The notes beneath the pieces are model-generated. The model searched no databases. It was not told where the DNA came from and saw nothing but the letters and a program-made list of their open reading frames with translations. 47,646 bases of DNA from Chlamydomonas sphaeroides (taxonomy: Eukaryota; Chlorophyta; Chlorophyceae; Chlamydomonadales; Chlamydomonadaceae), in assembly GCA_001662425.1 (NCBI GenBank), contig BDDC01000579.1:5784-53429 (forward strand), read 5' to 3'. Shown piece after piece: positions 33,410-45,657 of this stretch. Every line of letters starts with the position of its first letter. Positions within the stretch are counted from its first letter, which is position 1. Position numbers and translations under genes: made by a program.

Positions 33410-36400
33410 CTACGACTGGCAAGCCAGCACCTGCCCCAGCAGCCCCGTCAGCTCCGCCACCGTCCCGTACGGCGGTTTCGTCCGGGCGTCCCGTACGGCG
33501 CACTCGCGCAGCTTGTCGCCGTACGCCAGCGCCAGGCGGTTGACGGCGTTGCGCGCCGCGCACTCGAGCGCAAACGCTACCTCCTCCGCCGGCTGCAGCG
33601 TGACGTTGGTGATGCGGCCGGCGATGCCGGTGCGGATGAGGCCCAGGCTGCGGCCCAGGCGCTCCAGGCTGCCGGCGTGGCGGGAGCGCGCGGCGGCCTG
33701 CAGGACCAGGGGGGGGAGCGAGTCGGGTTGGTTTCGGAATGTGCGGGGCCGCTGCTCCTTGGTGCAGGGCAGGGAGCAGGCGTATGTGCAGGGCAGGGAG
33801 GAGACGGCACCGAGCGCCTAGCGACGCGTGCCAGGGGTCGCTCAAGACGCGCGCCAGCATGTCATCCCCGCTGCCCCAGCACCTGGCCCCCAGCCCCGGC
33901 GCCGCACCATGGACTTGGTGTAGGCCGCCAGCGCCGCCACGGCGCTGAGCAGCGTCAGCGCAATGTCGGGCAGCGCCGGCTCCCCCAGCAGCACCACACC
34001 GTAGCGGTCCTCGCCCGCGGACGCCGCCACCAGCAGGCCCGCCAGCGCGCGCACCACCCAGCAGATGCTGAGGGCGGGCGGCGGGGCGGAAGGGAGGGAG
34101 GGGCCACGGAGGCGACAGGGTCCGGTGCGTGGCGGTGTGTGGTACGAGCGGCGCGGGGCCTGGGTGGACCGCGAGAGGTCTGCCCTTGGGTCAGGGCAGG
34201 CCGGCGGTAACCCCATCACGCACGCCACCGAACGAAGCGCTGGCGTTGTCCCAGTGCGCTCGCATACCCCCCTGCCGCCCTAAATCCCATGGTGCACGTC
34301 CTCCCTTGCCCCTGCCCTTCCCCACCTGCCCCCACCCGCCCCCTCACCGGTTGTACTTCGCCCGCACGTTCCACGCCGCCAGGTCCTGCTCCCTGCTGAC
34401 CGCCCTCAGCCCCGTGCTGGGCGACATGCGCAGCACGTTCCACCGCACCGCCGCGGGACCCGAGCCGCCTCCACCTGCACCGCCGCCTCCCCCGGGGCGA
34501 GACATGGCTGCCGCGTCGGCTGGCAGAGTTTGGCGGGCGAGTACGCACGGCAGGGCAGGCAGGAGTGGGGACCGTCAGCGACGGAGCAGTGCAGGTACAG
34601 TGTGAGGGTGTGGCCCCGGGGTGTGGCCCAACGTCAACACCAGCCGCTCCGCAGCCCGCGCGCGCCGCTGTGCGCGTCGGCGGCCGCCGTATGAGCACTA
34701 GCGGGGCAGTATCCCGCCAGCCCTGCCAGCCAGCCAGCCTGCGTACCCGCACCGCTGCGCAACGCCGCCCTACCTGGCCCCCCCTTGTGCCCCGTGTCGC
34801 GCGCGCCCCGCCTGCCCGCACCTGCTGCCGACGGCAGCGCCGCCGCCAGCGCCGTGGTGAAGTCCCTCAGCTCGCCCAGCAGGTAGCCGCCAAGGGGTGC
34901 CCACGCGGCGCGGCCGCTCTCGTCGGCAAACACGGCCGCCCGGCGCCAGGCCGCCTCGCCGCCCTGGCCCTCGGCCGTGAGCGCCAGGTCCAGCAGCGCC
35001 AGGTCCTGGGGGCGGGCGGGCAGGCACCGAGGGAGTCAAACAAACATGCTTTTAAAGTTACTACGGCTGTTGGGGCTACTGCAGGAGGCACCAGGGCGCC
35101 AGAGGCCTAGCAGCGCCAGCTCGTGTGGTTGGGGGCGAAGGGCGGCCAGGGAGCAGCGGTGAGTTGAGAGCGGGAGCGCCTGGCGGCTGAGGCTGCGGCT
35201 GGGGCAGGCAGGCGCACCGCTCGAGCTTGCCACAGGGTCCAGCCGCACCCGCCTGATGCAGCCACCTCAGCTTCGTCGCCCAGAACAGCGTGGGCCCAGG
35301 GGGGAGAGCGCCCGGTGCCACATGGGGCGCGCTACCCGGCTACCCGCCCAACCCCACGGCCTGACCCGTCCACCTGGGCTCTGCCGATGAGACTATGGCA
35401 GCCATGACCCATTCCCAAGCCCATTAGTGGACTAGCGCGCCCTTACTGCCGGTATGCACGGCACCCAAGCATTGCCCATCCTCCGCAGCCGGAGGAGAGG
35501 CTGCGGCCGGCTCCTTCCGCGTCCCAGTGCACTCCAGTAATCCCACACCGCATGAATACCTCTTATGCGTGTGCACGCGGCACGTGACGTGCTTGCGCCA
35601 TCAACCCACCGCCCCACCTGTATCGCGGCGGTGGCGCCATCCAGCCCTGTGCACCGCGCAGTGACCAGGACCCCAACCCCTCCACCCAGTACCAGAGCGC
35701 GTCCAGCATGCCTTGCGGGATTCCGGCCCGAGCTCCCACCGCCCCACCTGCATCGCGGTGCCGGCGCTGCCCAGGCCCCTGCCTTGCACGCGTAGCTCCT
35801 ACCCACCACCCCATCCGCTACGACACTAACCATAGCATGCAGGCCTTGCCCCCGCCCCCCCCGCCGCACCTGCATAACGGTGCTGGAGCTGCCCAGCTCC
35901 GCCAGCAGCGGCGCGTTGGGGTCGGGATCCCCCGGCCTCGCCAGCTGCAGGCGCTCGACAAAGACCAGCTGCAGCAGGCAGCCGCCCGCCGCCCAGCAGG
36001 ACACGCACAGGCCGCCACCCAGCGCCCAGCCGTACAGCAGCAGCGGCTGCAGCAGCAGCGAGCGGCGGGCCAGCAGCGCCAGGCCCAGCGCGGCGGCGGT
36101 GGTGCTGGCCGCCGTGAGGAGCACTGGGGGGGGAGGGCAGGGCAGGAGAGGGGGCGGTGGGGGGCGAGGTTGGGCAGGTAAGGGCGGGGCGAGTAGGCGG
36201 AAGTTGGAGGAGGGCTGCCGGCTGGGGAGCACTGTTCAGCGGGTTGTCCAGCGTACCCGAGGGGATGCGCTCCTTCAGGCGGTACCAGCGGTGGCGCTGC
36301 AGCGGCGGGTAGGCTAGCACGTCGCAGCCCCTGCACACACACATGCCCAAGCGAGCGGCACGGCAGGTGGCAGCTTGTGAGCAGCACCGTGTGTGTAATT

Positions 36401-37072
36401 TAAGAGGGCCGAAATAGAGAACCACCCCGCACGCGGCACGCCGCCGGTTGGTGACGCGCTGTTCGTGCGAAGGAAGAAAGGAGGTGGCAGCTTGTGAGCA
36501 CCTCCGTGTGTGAGCTGGCGGCCCCCTCCGTCTGTGTGCTAGGCACAGCCAGCCCCCCAGGAGCCCGAGTCGTCGTACCTGACAAGGTAGCTAAACGAGT
36601 AGCAGGCGCCCAGCAGGATGCCGAACCACACGCTCCAGCCGCTGACTGCGGCGGGCCCCAGCTTCAGGCGGGCGTACAGCGTGACGTAGGCCACCGCCGA
36701 GAGCACGTTGCCTCCGAAGAAGGCGGCGGTGCTGACGAGATGGGCCCATGAGCGCCCCCGCACCACGACGCGTGTGAGGACCAGGGAAATCCAGGTGCGG
36801 CCGTGGATGCCGACCTTGGGGAAGGTCACCGGCGCGAACTCGTTCGACGCCAGCACCGCTCTATGCCCGAGCAGCGCCACGACTTGCAGCGCGTATAGCA
36901 GCAGGTGCGCCAGCACGCCGGAGGGCCGCCAGAGCGTTGACATGCTCGGCGGCAGGGCAAAACACGCGAAGCACAGGTTTGCCACGCCGACAGCCGCTGC
37001 GTGCCATACGGCGGCGCCAACAAGTTTCCATGTCAGAGGCTCTGGGGTAAGGGCAGGCTGCGCCGGTGGCAT
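33410..37072 (-). CDS. NDC1: Transmembrane nucleoporin NDC1
   Basis: NDC1 anchors the nuclear pore complex in the nuclear envelope. Seven exons join in phase: 37072-36579, 36330-36257, 36123-35870, 35005-34822, 34519-34348, 34067-33908 and 33697-33410, giving 541 residues. Six membrane helices are visible at about residues 16-41, 53-76, 108-133, 140-163, 190-208 and 212-240. Between helices 4 and 5 is the family loop with YPPLQRHRWYRLKERIPS. The cytosolic C-terminal half has the NDC1 pattern: DLALLDLALTAEG, WRRAAVFADESG, EQDLAAWNVRAKYNR, ASAGEDRYGVVLLGEPALPD and the final helical region. The start is the first true ATG. Intron 3 (35,006-35,869) is unusually long and holds a triplicated segment. 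The gene is divergent from DONSON, with 445 bases between the start codons. Confidence 0.85.
35585..35900. repeat. Three related ~125-base units at NDC1 intron 3
   Basis: The text CACCTGCATCGCGGTG and variants recur at about 35,615, 35,745 and 35,865, each followed by a GGCGCCA/GGCGCTGCCCAG-like stretch. The third copy is the true end of exon 3 with its donor; the other two are decayed copies inside the intron, each still carrying CAG/GTGGGG on the - strand. Confidence 0.7.
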
Positions 37073-37517
37073 CGCGGCCCCTCGCGCTGCTGCGCGCGTC
37101 AAATAAGCTCAACAAGGAGTCAGAACGATACAAGCGTACTCATAGTTGCAGCAGTGCATGTGATCAGGTGTGCTCACGAGTAAGTTCGAAATGGCGCCAA
37201 GCAGGGTGCAATGCAGGCTCTGTCAAACTCTGGTGCTCTTCTTTGCAACTGCCGACAAGGGCGACAACCAAAACTGCATCCTCGTGATCACGCGTAACAT
37301 TATAAGACATCCCACAGGGCTGATACCTGCTTTGCAATTCAACGTTGTTACCCCCGCACCAGCCCGCTACACCGCGGCACTCAGTGGAGCTGAAATGAAC
37401 GCGCGCTTGCTGTAACGCGACGCGAAGGGATAGGGCAGGACAAGAAGCTACACCCATTCCTAGGCAATTTCGGCAGCAGCTTTGCGCTGTGCGACCACAG
37501 CGTGGCGAGGACTCACG
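37073..37517. promoter_or_regulatory. Divergent promoter region NDC1/DONSON
   Basis: The 445 bases between the two start codons must serve both genes. The stretch is less GC-rich than the flanks. I see no clear TATA box. The pairing of a nuclear-envelope gene with a replication gene may allow shared cell-cycle timing; this is inference. Confidence 0.5.
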
Positions 37518-40500
37518 ATGCAGCACGACCATAGGCCGCTGCGGAGTCTTACCAACACGGCGCCGCTGGACTACGTGCCGCTGAACAACACCTACCCGTC
37601 CGTCAAGCCGAGCGCCCACCGGCCGGCCGCGGACCCCAAGGCAAGCCCCCCCTGGCGCGATCCCCGCACACCACGCTCTCCCCAACATGCGACCCGGCCT
37701 TGTACCACGCGCGGTGTCTCACGCTTGCCACCTGGCCGCCCGCAGGCCGCGGCCTTCATGGGCCACACCGGCCTGGCACAGCACCACGTTCAGGCCCAGG
37801 CAGCGCCAGGAGCTGAGATGGCCGACCCGGACCATGCCGGCGCGCCGCCGCCCAAGCGCCCGCGCGTCGCGGATGAGTCGCTGCAGCAGCACGCCGCGCA
37901 GCACGTGCAGCAGCAGCAGCAGCTCCTGCTGTCCAGCCTGATGGGCCGCAGCAACGGCGGCAGCCAGCAGGAACCGTCCATGCTGTCGTCGGCACTGGCG
38001 GGGCTGGGCGGGGGCGGACGCTCGGCCGGCGGGTGCGTCATGCTGGGGACTGCCTGGCCTAGCCCTGCTGGCCTTTTGGCTTATGTGCCGGAGGATTGCC
38101 GGTAACCCTGGTGTTGGGGAGGATTGCCCACTTGCCGATGTGCCAGACTCTACAGGACGGCGCTCACGGTCGCCTCCGACCCGCACTCGCTGGCGCCGCG
38201 CTGTGGCTGCCGCCCCGCAGGCCCACCAGCTTTGCCGGCCTGATCAACCGCCCCGGCTCGCAAGTGCCTGCCGCCCCTGCGCCGTAAGTGGGTCGGCCGG
38301 CGATGGCCTTCCGCCGCCAGGCGCCGCCTTCCGCCGCACCAGGAGGCTCTCTGCGCCTCCAAGCCCGTTGCCCAAACTGTGCTGATGCGCTCCGCCCTGT
38401 GCTCGCCGCCTTCCTGCAGGGAGCCCTCCTCGGCGGCTGTGGGCGCGCTGCGGACGTTTGCGGATGTGGCCCATCGCCAAGCCGCGCATGCGCCCGGCGT
38501 GGGGCGAGACAACATGGTGCGCCCCCTGGGGTCCTGCAGCTCGGCCGGTCTGCGTGTGCCCCGAGTACATGGGGCAACTGAGCGCTGCAGCGAGCCTCAC
38601 GGCAAGCCCCGACCCACATGCCCCACGCACCGCGCCAGATGCCGTATCCCAAGCGGCCCCAGTCCTCTGTTACGCTCGTCGGCGGTTACCGTGGGTTGTT
38701 CCCTCTGCCCCGCCTGACGGCCCTGCCCCCGATCCCCTGCGCGCAGCTTGGCGCCGTGCGCGCCGCCTACTCCTGCCTCAACATCGTCGCGCCCGGCGCC
38801 GCGCCCTTTGAGCCGAGCCGAGACGCGCCGCAGCACGGCCTGCAGCCGCTGCCGCCGGCGCCTGGCGGCCGGCAGGACGCTAACGCTGCCGACGGAGCCG
38901 CGGCGGCCGCGGGCCTGTCCGACCTGGCCCCGGAGCAGCTGCCCCTGGACTGGACCATTAAGCACGGCCTCACGGTCTGCAGCCGGGCCCGCTTCACCAT
39001 CATGGACCGGGCGCAGCAGGCGCCGCCGCGGGCACGTGAGTCGGTGGAGCCGGCGGTGGTGTGGCGGCGAAACTAGCGCAGGGGCCCGACGGTGCCGTCG
39101 GGCGGCGCGCTGGCCGGCAGGGCGATTTGGGTCGGCTGTGGCTTCATCTAAGGCTGAGCTCGTGCCTCGCAACCCGTGTGTGAATGTCGCAGGTTGGTGC
39201 GCGGTGCAGCATGTCGTCAACAGCGACCTGGCGGGCGCGGCAGACGAGGTGCGGCGCTTGTGGCTGTGGGTTGTGGCACGTCAGGGTCGTGGTGTGGCAT
39301 TTCGCGGCTTCAGGATCGCGCTGGGATGCCGGCATGCTGGCGGCAGCAGCGTGGCCAGAGCCGGGGCTGGTATCTTGCTGGCGCTTTGCGCAGCACAGCT
39401 TGGCCTTGGGGACGGGGGGTGGGCGGATGGGCCGCTGGCTGGGATGCTGACTGGTCCCGGCCCGCTTGACTGTTGGCCCACAGGCGACCAAGTTCCTCGC
39501 CTGCCAGCTGTCATGGCGCCACCCCGAGCTTCCGCTAGACGCGGCAGCGCTGCTGGCGGCCAGGGCCGCAGCGGCGCCACCGGCGCCGGCACCCGCGTCC
39601 GCGGCGGCCGCTCCCGCGGCCTCTGCGGCGGGCGGCGGCGGTGGGGGCAACGTCCTAACCCAGCGGCTGGCGGCGTGGCGGCGGGCGCTGCACAGCCTGT
39701 ACGGCACGTACCGCGGCGGTGACTCCCTCATGTTCTACGTCCTGCACACGGTACGCATCCATACCGTGTCGTACGGGGTAACCCAAGGCTGCGAACAACA
39801 AATGGAAATGCTACGCGCCATTGCCCACGCGGTCCCATCGCTCCTGTACTGCCACCCTGTCCCCGGCGGCCTGCTGCCCGCAGTCGCGGCGCAGCCCCTT
39901 TGCGGCGCTCTTCACGCGCGGCCTGCGAGGCGCCTGCCACGGCGAGGTGGCGGCCGTGGTGTCGCAGTCGACCCGCCTGCTGCGAGCCAGGCTCCTGGCA
40001 GCAGGGGTGGCATTCACCATGCCCCTGGAACCGCCGCCGCCGCAGCAGCAGCAGCAGGCGGCGGGCAAGGGCCAGGCGGCGGGTGGCGGCGGCGGGGACC
40101 CGAGTGCGGCAGAGGACGACGGCGACCTGTGCGACGCTGCGCCGGTGCGTGGGGCCGAGGAGCGCGTGGGCTCGCCTCTGTGCGCTGCCTCATTGGTCGC
40201 GTGTGTTGCTTGGGGTTGACCAAGGGGTTGGGACCAGCGACGACGAGTTTTGGCATGACCTTGGTGCGTGGGGCCGTTGGAAGCGCGTTGGGTTAGCGAT
40301 TGCGGCCGGTGGCCGCGAGGCTGGCAAGCGGGTGGTTCTGCTTCCTGTACCGCATTGAGCAGGTGCTTGTATAGGGGGGAATGCCAGCCGGTCGCCCGAC
40401 CCACATGGCGCCACTCCGCTTGCTGGCCCCCTCTTCGCGATGCAGGCCTCTGCCGGTGCCGCGCGCTCCGCCTCCGGCCAGCCCGCCGCCGGCGCCGGCG

Positions 40501-41545
40501 TGCCCGACAACAGCCGGCAGTCGATGCTGCTGCTGCGCGGCCCCCGTGCCGTACACGGGCTGTACGACTTCCTCATGAACGAGGTGTCGTACCCAGGGCT
40601 GGGTCCGACAGCGGCGCCGGCGCCGGCGGCTGGTGGCCGCGGCGCGCCAGCTGGCGGCGGCGCCGCCGCTGCTGCCGGCGGGCTGGGCTCAGCGGCCGAG
40701 GAGGTGTGCGACCTGCCGCTGCTGCTGGCGCCGGTGCCCTTTGACGGCGGCAGCGTGTGGCGGCCCAGCATCAAGGTGGGATGGCCGCTGGGCAGCACAC
40801 CGTGAAGGTCTCGGCCTGCCTCTAGGCCATGTTGCCCTTGCCAGCACGCTGCCCTCGGTCCCCGCCTGCCATCCGCTCCCGCTGCACACAGCCCTCACAC
40901 CTGCCCTGTCGCGTCCCGCCGTCCTCCCGTCCGCGCAAGCCATTCCGCAGCACGCTGCACCCAGCGCTCGCCTGCCTCGCCCGCCGCCTTCCGCATCCCG
41001 GCTCCGCTGCCCCTTGCACCTACCCGCTCAACCCTTCCCGGCCCAACCTTCCCCTGCCACCGCCGCTGGCCCGTCCTCCCGAGCAGATGATCACAACCAC
41101 CAACCGGCTCGCTCCCGACGCCGCCGCCGGCCCTGGCGCCGCCGTCGCCACCGTCGGCGGCGGCGCCTCCGCAGCCGGCCCCGGCGACGCCGCCGAGGGC
41201 GTGACTCATGTGCTGCAGGTCGGGGGGCCTCTGCCTCCCTGGACCGTGTGGCGGCTGCTGGGCCTGCTGGCCGACGCCCAGCCCGCCGGCTACAGCGCAT
41301 CCTTGGACACAGAGCCCTACAGCCTGGCCCTCAACAGCCGCGCCGCCGAGGGCCGGCGGGAGGCAGGGGCCGACGGCGGTGAGGCGGCGGGCGCCGGCGG
41401 CACCGCCGGCCCGGGCTTTGCGCACGGCGGCGCGCTGTCGGTGGAGGAGCTGCGCGCGTGGCGGGCGCCGGCGGCGCTGCCGGGCGGCCGGCCGGCGCGG
41501 GGCGTGACGTGCAGCGTGGACCGGCGCGTGGCCGTGCGGCTGTGA
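37518..41545 (+). CDS. DONSON: DONSON-family replisome assembly protein
   Basis: DONSON helps place the replicative helicase at origins and protects replication forks in animals; plants have a homolog. Ten exons join in phase: 37518-37640, 37746-38032, 38221-38283, 38420-38516, 38747-39035, 39193-39248, 39484-39750, 39884-40144, 40446-40775 and 41087-41545, giving 743 residues. Family marks in order: PKRPRV basic motif; TSFAGLINRPGS, like NPFARLDNRP; LPLDWTIKHGLTVCSRARF; WCAVQHVVN; WRRALHSLYGTYRGG...FYVLHT; FAALFTRG; LLAAGVAFTMPLEP; MLLLRGPRAVHGLYDFLMNE; LLAPVPFDGGSVW; LQVGGPLPPWTVWRLLGLL; and GVTCSVDRRV at the end. Gly/Ala/Gln-rich inserts make it longer than the human protein. Intron 1 has a GC donor and is 105 bases with an open frame, so it may be retained (778 residues). 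Confidence 0.88.
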
Positions 41546-42140
41546 GGGGGTGCGGTCAGCGATGGCTGCGCTGGCTGGCTAGGGGCGACGGAGGCGGGGC
41601 CTGTGTGTGGTGGCGGGTGGAACAGCAGGCGGCGCAGCTTTGGAGCTGGAGCGTGGGCCTTGCCTCGCACGCTTGGGCCGCATGTTGGGGCCCAACAGCA
41701 GACAGCAGACTGCAGTGGCGTGGGCCACGGTGCGCTGCGCAGGCGCAGGCGGGCGGGCGGGCGGCTGTGGGCGGCGTGTGTTTTGGGCTCCGCCTGGGCT
41801 TGTGAAGTACGGGAATTCCTGGTGCGTAGCGCACGTCTGGCTGCTGCCCTACCCGGCATGCACCGGGGTGCGCGGTGCGCGGTGCACGCGTCCAGCGATG
41901 TACGCGGCAGTGGTGGTGCGGGTGTACGGCAGAGTGTGAAGTGGACCACTGGCATGCCTGGACGGCCAAGCGGCCCTCTGCGGCCGTTCTGCGAAGGTCA
42001 CTCAGTGCTCGCAGCTGCATACTAGACAAGTCTAGATAAGTAACGAAGCAGAAAGGACTGTTGAACTGTCCCAAGGATGTTCCGACGTTGAAACGCTCGT
42101 AAGCTGCTGTAGCGCAAGCGCGCATCTGCAACAAAGCAAA
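41546..42140. other. DONSON 3' end and MYND gene promoter
   Basis: About 600 bases between two genes on the same strand. It must hold the DONSON 3' UTR and the promoter of the MYND gene. I found no TGTAA in it, so DONSON uses a variant signal or ends further on. Confidence 0.5.
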
Positions 42141-45100
42141 ATGCCGCCGCGAGTGGCTCGCCGCTCTATACCTTCTCGAAACAGGAGCGGTAGTGGTCCC
42201 GGTCCGCCTCCTGCGTCCACGCAGCCACAGCCACCTCTGAGTCCTGCTGCTGCGAGGCTGCTCGATGTGACGACTCTATTGGAGAGAGCGGCGTTCAAGG
42301 TGGTCGAGGGTGCCGAGTTAAGCAACCAATTGCTGGACAAGCTGGAGGCCCTGGAGCCTGCGGTGGAAGGCATCCGTGCTCTTGCAGTCTCGCTGGAGGT
42401 TCAGGAGCGGCCGCTGGCGGTGCGCTTCTGGGCCGCAGTCACAATCGGGCACTCGTGGTCTGCCCGCGCGATGGCATCACGAGCCGAGCAGCTTGCGCGA
42501 GGTGCGCGGAGCAGCATCGCTAGCAGCTCGGTCGAGCTCCTCAAAGCGACACTCCAGCTACTGCATTTCGGAGCGGCGGACCCTTCCCTCAACGACGGGG
42601 CCGCCCCGCCGCTGACCGAGCTGCAGTCCCGCGCCGAGTTCGCACTGTTGCGCAACGGCCTCCTCCCGGCCCTTGCGCGCTACTTCGCCGCGGTCGCACA
42701 GCGGCGCGCCGACGCGCGGCAGGGCGGGCAGCAGTCGGTGCTTGATATGCCGTCGATCCTCGCGGACGTTGATGACGAGGTTGAGTGCGTGCACGTGCAC
42801 CGCACAGCCGCGCTACGCGCCGTCAGGTGCGCTGCCAGTTATACATTTAGCTGAAGCGGCGCCACCCGGCCGACCTGCCTGCCTCCCTCGGCCTCCCTTG
42901 GACTGCAACCCGGCCCCTCGCTGACCTCTCCCGCTGAACTCTCCCGGTGACCTCCCCGACCGGCGCCCGACGGACCTCCGCAAGAACGCAACCGATCGAT
43001 TCCTTTCCTTTCCCGCCACCGCCTTCTATCCCTGCCCAGGCGCCTCTTCATAGTGGCTCGCTGCAATCCCACGCTGCTGCCCGAGCTGCTGGCGACGCTG
43101 CACGCCTGCTCCCTGCTGGAGCACGCCGCCGCGGCGCTGCTGATCTCGCGCGCCGCCGCCGCCGAGCTGGGCACCGCCGCCGCCACGCTGCCGATCGCTG
43201 GTCGCCGGTCGGATGTCGTCAGAGCCGCCGCTGATCGGCAGCAGCTCGAGCTGGCGTCCAGCGAGCGGCTCTTCGGCGAAGTTGTCGTTGAGGCGGCAGT
43301 TCTTGTCGAGGTTGCATGGGAGGCGCTGCCGCCGCAGCCTCTGGCTGAGGCGCTGGTCGCCGTGCTGCAGCGGCCGGGCGGAGCCAAGGCGTTCGCGCTG
43401 CTGCCGCAGGTGGGTCGGCGGGTTGCTTGGGGTGGCGGGGCTGTGACCTGGAGGAGGTCTGGGGTTGTCCGCTGGTGCCAGTGCAGGTGGCTCCGCATGC
43501 AGGGACTCATTGTTTTGTGACAGGCGTGGTCACGCCTGCCAACGACGGTACTTCGCGACTTCCTCGCAGATCCGGCGCCTGCTGTCCGGCCCGCGGCTCC
43601 AGTTCTGGCTGGGCGCGGTGCTGGCGGGCAGTCGGTTGTTTGTCGCAGATGGTGAGGGCCCGCGACACGGCCTGCCGGAGGCGCTGCTGCCGCCTCCAGT
43701 TGCCGGCTTGCCACAGCAAATGCAGGCTGCTGCAGCTGTCGCCGCGAGCTTGGCAGCTGTACACGTGTGGCAGATCACCCTGCCGCGGCCGGCTCGCGCG
43801 CCCGCGCTGGCGCAACCGCCGACCAGAACCCTGGCGCCGCCGGCGCCCCCGCTGCCCGGCACCGCGCCGCCCGTGTACAAGGCCGTGCAAGCCTACGACC
43901 TGCTGTTCGGCGCGCTGTGGCCGCGCGGCGTGGCGGCACCGGCTGGCAGGGCGAGCTGGCGAACTGCGACGTCTATGTATCACCTGCTGTGCCGGCTGGC
44001 GCTGGAGATGCCGCCTCGGGTGGCGGCGGCTCGGCTGCCGGGGCTCTGGCGCACTCTGTCGCTCGTCCTGCCGGATAGCGGCGGCACCCTGGAGAACGAG
44101 AGCATGCTCCGCGCCGTCGGCTTGCTGCTGATGCTGGAGGTGCCGGAGCCAGCGGCCGAGGACAGCCCTGGCGGAGCCGCCGTCGCCGCCCCCGCCGCCG
44201 CGGCGGCAGGCGGCGGCTGCGCCTACAGCCTCCGCTGCGTGCTGGCGGGTGGCTTCGTGCCCGCGCTGGAGGCGCTGCTGCGGCGCCTGGTCGCCCGTCG
44301 TGATGAGGGCGGGCCCCAATCGTTTTTTGTCGCTGTCACCGTGCTGCTTAGGTCCTCCGGCATTTGGCCCGCGCTGCTGGCGCATGGCCCGGCGACGCAG
44401 GTGGCGTCGCTCATCCGTGCTCTTGGCAAGGCGGCCGTTGACCTGCGCGGCCAGCGCCTGTACGAATACGGCAGCGGCACTGGCTACTCTCCTCTGCCGC
44501 ACCCGTCTCAAGCCGGCCTCATTGCCGCCACCTACCTGGCTGTGCTGCTGGAGCAGTCGGCGCATTGCCTGCTGCCGCCGCCGCCAGCCCCGAGTGACGC
44601 CGACCCACTCGCCATCAGCCACTCGCTCGAACGCCCTCCCGCCGGACGGACGCAGCCGGCCTGGCTGCTGCGCGCCGGCGGCGCGCCCGCCGCGGGTTCG
44701 GCCGCCGCGGCGCAGGCGGTGGAGCTGGCGGGCTTCGCCTTCTCACAGTGGCTGGAGTGCCTGCTTCCGATGGAGGAAGGCCACCCGCTGACATGGCCGC
44801 CGCTGGAGCGCTGGCGGCTGGCGGCGGTGCAGTGCTGGCTGCGCGCTGACGAGGCGGCGCGGCTAGCGGAGGCGTCCGGTGGCCAGGGCCGCACGGCCGC
44901 ATCGTCCGCTGCCGAGGCGCGTGCGGTGGCGACTGGCTGGGCCGGCGTCTGCACGCGCCGGCTGTTTGCAGTCGAGCGGCTTGTCGCTGCCCTCGTCACG
45001 GCCGCGAAGGGGCCAGAGGCCTCGGCCTACGCGAGCTTTCTTGACACTTGCCTCCTGCCGCTGCACCTGGACGCCCTGGAGGCGCTGCTGGCGCTGGCGC

Positions 45101-45657
45101 CGAACGGTCCGCCGCTCGAAGTCCGCCGCATCCAGGCGGGGTGGCTCGGCGCCGTCAGCGACACAACGCTCCTGCTCGATGCCCGGCTGGAGGCGATGCT
45201 GGCGCGGCACGGCCGGACCGAGCTGCTGGCGGTCCTGCAGGCGATGGCGCCGCCGCAAGGCGTGCAGGGGCTACCGTCCTTGCCGGGAGGCGCCCGGGGC
45301 CGCAGCGACCAGCTTGCGCAGCGGCTGGCGGCGCTGCGGGCTCTGGCGCTGGGCCCCTCCCGCACCGCCACGGCCGTGCCGGAGCTGCCGCTGCCGCTAC
45401 TGGCCTCGGCCGCCAGCTCGCCCCCTTACCTGCGGCAGTGCGCCAACCCGGGCTGCCCCAAGCAGCAGGGCGGCGACTGCGAGGCGGCGGCACCGGAGCT
45501 GCTCCGCTGCGGCCGCTGCCGGGCGGTGTGGTACTGCTGCCGGGACTGCCAGGCCGAGCACTGGCGCAACGGCCACAAGCAGGAGTGCGCGGCGGCGGCC
45601 GCCGAGCCGGCAGCGGCGACGGTGGCGTCGAGCAGCAGGCCCGAGGCCGCGCCATAG
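42141..45657 (+). CDS. Large MYND-finger protein, intact paralog
   Basis: Three exons join in phase: 42141-42826, 43040-43409 and 43570-45657, giving 1047 residues. Most of the chain is Leu/Ala-rich helix without a domain I can name (for example LLRNGLLPALARYFAA, LATLHACSLLEHAAAALL, LRCVLAGGFVPALEALLRRL). Near the C-terminus (about residues 976-1025) is a complete MYND zinc finger: CANPGCP, LRCGRCRAVWYCCRDCQ, HWRNGHKQEC. MYND fingers bind proline-containing peptides and recruit partners. Volvocine genomes contain many such helical-plus-MYND proteins, so a lineage-expanded family is likely; the role is unknown. The start is the first ATG of an open exon, after an A-rich leader. The paralog at 29,665-32,352 is broken. 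Confidence 0.9.
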
